Assembly (NCBI GenBank): GCA_013387205.1
Contig: WARV01000013.1
Location: forward strand, 1-44,788
Direction: 5' to 3'
Origin: Patescibacteria group bacterium
GTDB lineage: Bacteria > Patescibacteriota > Doudnabacteria > UBA920
DNA length: 44,788 nt
Every line of letters begins with the position of its first letter. Position 1 is the first letter of the stretch. The notes beneath the pieces were generated by a model. That model saw nothing but the letters and a program-made list of their open reading frames with translations. It was not told the origin of the DNA and searched no databases. Shown here in pieces: positions 43,460-44,788 of the stretch. A program made the position numbers and the translations under genes.

Positions 43460-44697
43460 AAATTATTTTTTATGTTTTTGTCATTAGCCGTATCACTTTT
43501 GAGCGGCCGCTCAAAAGTGATACGCGCGTTTTGATGAAAACCGTAAGCGGCTATACCGGCTGGTTGATTTTGAAAATTTTCAGGAATCACAAGCGCTTTT
43601 TGGACTTGCGGGATTAATGGCAAAATGAACGACTTATATTTTTCAGCCGCGGCGTCCCAGCTGTATTTCTCCGCTTCCTTCCGGCCATAAAGCCCCAGCC
43701 TGTCCCTTAAATTTTTATCTTCAGCCAAAGCCTGCATGGCGCTGGCCAGCTGGTTTACGTCAAAAGGCTTAACCTTAACCGAGGCTTCTCTGGTTATCCA
43801 TTTAAAGCCTTCAATATCAAATGCCAAAAGCGGCAAAGCGTAAGCCAATGCTTCCAAAGCAGTGATGCCGAAAGTTTCAAAACGTGAAGGCGCGACTGCG
43901 AATATGGACTGCCTGAAAATTTTGTCTTTCTGCTGGCCTCTGACTCTCCCCGCAAAAATTACTTTCTCTTTAAGCCCCGACTTGGCGATTAATCCCAAAA
44001 GCTTTGCCTCTTCATTTTTTACGCCCGAGCCGGCAATCAGCAATTTATACGGAATTTTTTCATGGATTTTGCCGTAAGCTTTTAGCAGCAAATCCAGGCC
44101 TTTTTGGTCAACCTCAATCCTGCCAATATAAAGGATGTGTGTTTTTAAAATTTTCTGGCTAAAATTTCTAGGCAAGTCGACGCCGTTTGGAATAGCCTGT
44201 ACTAAAACACCCCTATATGCGGCCAGCAGTTTTTGTTTGCAGGATTCCTGCATCACGATAAAATTTTTGTAAATTTTCAAGGCATATCTTTCCAAAAATT
44301 GGAAAGGCAGTTTGTATTTTCTTTCCATATCTTTTCCCGGCAGCATATGAACCAGTCCGATGACCGGCTTTCTGGTAAAAACCGGCAGCAAGGACACGGT
44401 AAATGGCGGGACAAAACTTTCCACCCAGACATCGAATTTTTCACGAAGTGCGTAGAACGGAAGCAGCCATTGGAAAATTACCTGGCCCAGTTTTGGCCCG
44501 GCAATTTTTAACCCTACTCTCTTATAATAAACCCCGTCCACCGCTTCATTTTTACTGCCGGGGTATTTGCCGGTTAAAACCTTAACCTTAAAATCCCCTG
44601 CCAGGCGTTTGCAAATTTCGTGGATAGCCACTGCTCCCCCGCCGCCGTAATAAGGGTTCTTAATGTCGTCGTAGTTGGAAAAAATGATGGTGTGCAT
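43456..44697 (-). CDS. glycosyltransferase family 4
   Basis: ILYIGRIEVDQKGLDLLLKAYGKI...FAVAPSRFETFGITALEALAYALPLLAFD; 4-nt overlap with the PIG-L gene. Confidence 0.9.
   Translation of the reverse strand: MHTIIFSNYDDIKNPYYGGGGAVAIHEICKRLAGDFKVKVLTGKYPGSKNEAVDGVYYKRVGLKIAGPKLGQVIFQWLLPFYALREKFDVWVESFVPPFTVSLLPVFTRKPVIGLVHMLPGKDMERKYKLPFQFLERYALKIYKNFIVMQESCKQKLLAAYRGVLVQAIPNGVDLPRNFSQKILKTHILYIGRIEVDQKGLDLLLKAYGKIHEKIPYKLLIAGSGVKNEEAKLLGLIAKSGLKEKVIFAGRVRGQQKDKIFRQSIFAVAPSRFETFGITALEALAYALPLLAFDIEGFKWITREASVKVKPFDVNQLASAMQALAEDKNLRDRLGLYGRKEAEKYSWDAAAEKYKSFILPLIPQVQKALVIPENFQNQPAGIAAYGFHQNARITFERPLKSDTANDKNIKNNL
43489..43524. repeat. 36-bp perfect spacer-free palindrome inside the GT4 3' coding end
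   Basis: CGTATCACTTTTGAGCGG|CCGCTCAAAAGTGATACG. Confidence 0.95.
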
Positions 44698-44788
44698 AAA
44701 TTATTGTGATGCTAATCTATTACGTGATACCAATATACGAATACATGCGAATGATACTAACAATACTAATATTCTTAGAAGATTATTC

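Noticed and set aside
1-44788. CRISPR array
   Set aside because: No regularly spaced direct repeats with unique spacers; the 21-bp repeat at 1-119 is a coding minisatellite and the intergenic repeats are palindromic words.

Overview
The window looks like a low-to-mid GC bacterial contig. Its divergent CTP synthase, compact gene set, and PA14, DUF11 and glycosyltransferase-rich surface loci suggest a Patescibacteria/CPR-type genome; that placement is inference. Positions ~1-7220 are a leftward-transcribed phage-like early module: an Imm5-like protein with a 21-bp repeat, a DNA methyltransferase broken at a G8 tract, a DUF4373-type replication protein, a NinG-like HNH protein and a putative annealing protein. 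Positions 7588-10252 hold a Fe-S cluster operon (iscS, iscU/nifU-N, nfu, ferredoxin). The rest is ordinary core genes (rpmA, pyrG, rplI, ftsX-ftsE, prfB, hrcA-grpE-dnaK with CIRCE) plus surface genes (a DUF11/SpaA-like giant, GH-A-like/PA14 proteins, tandem CelD-like acetyltransferases, PMT-like glycosyltransferases, a PIG-L deacetylase, a GT4). The most interesting material is non-coding. (i) The isc operon has a leader with three mutually pairing arms that could occlude the iscS start. (ii) A promoter-to-terminator structured RNA lies at 10.6-10.85 kb. (iii) Two more attenuator-like leaders occur, one an apparent H-type pseudoknot. (iv) A two-hairpin element follows the 3' ends of several genes; two copies of one related hairpin show compensatory base-pair changes. 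(v) Several long, spacer-free perfect palindromes and locus-specific intergenic micro-repeats are present. The window also has a NifU-like scaffold that kept its IscU cysteines but lost every cysteine of its BFD-like domain. No tRNA, rRNA or CRISPR was seen. All structure calls were made by eye and need computation.
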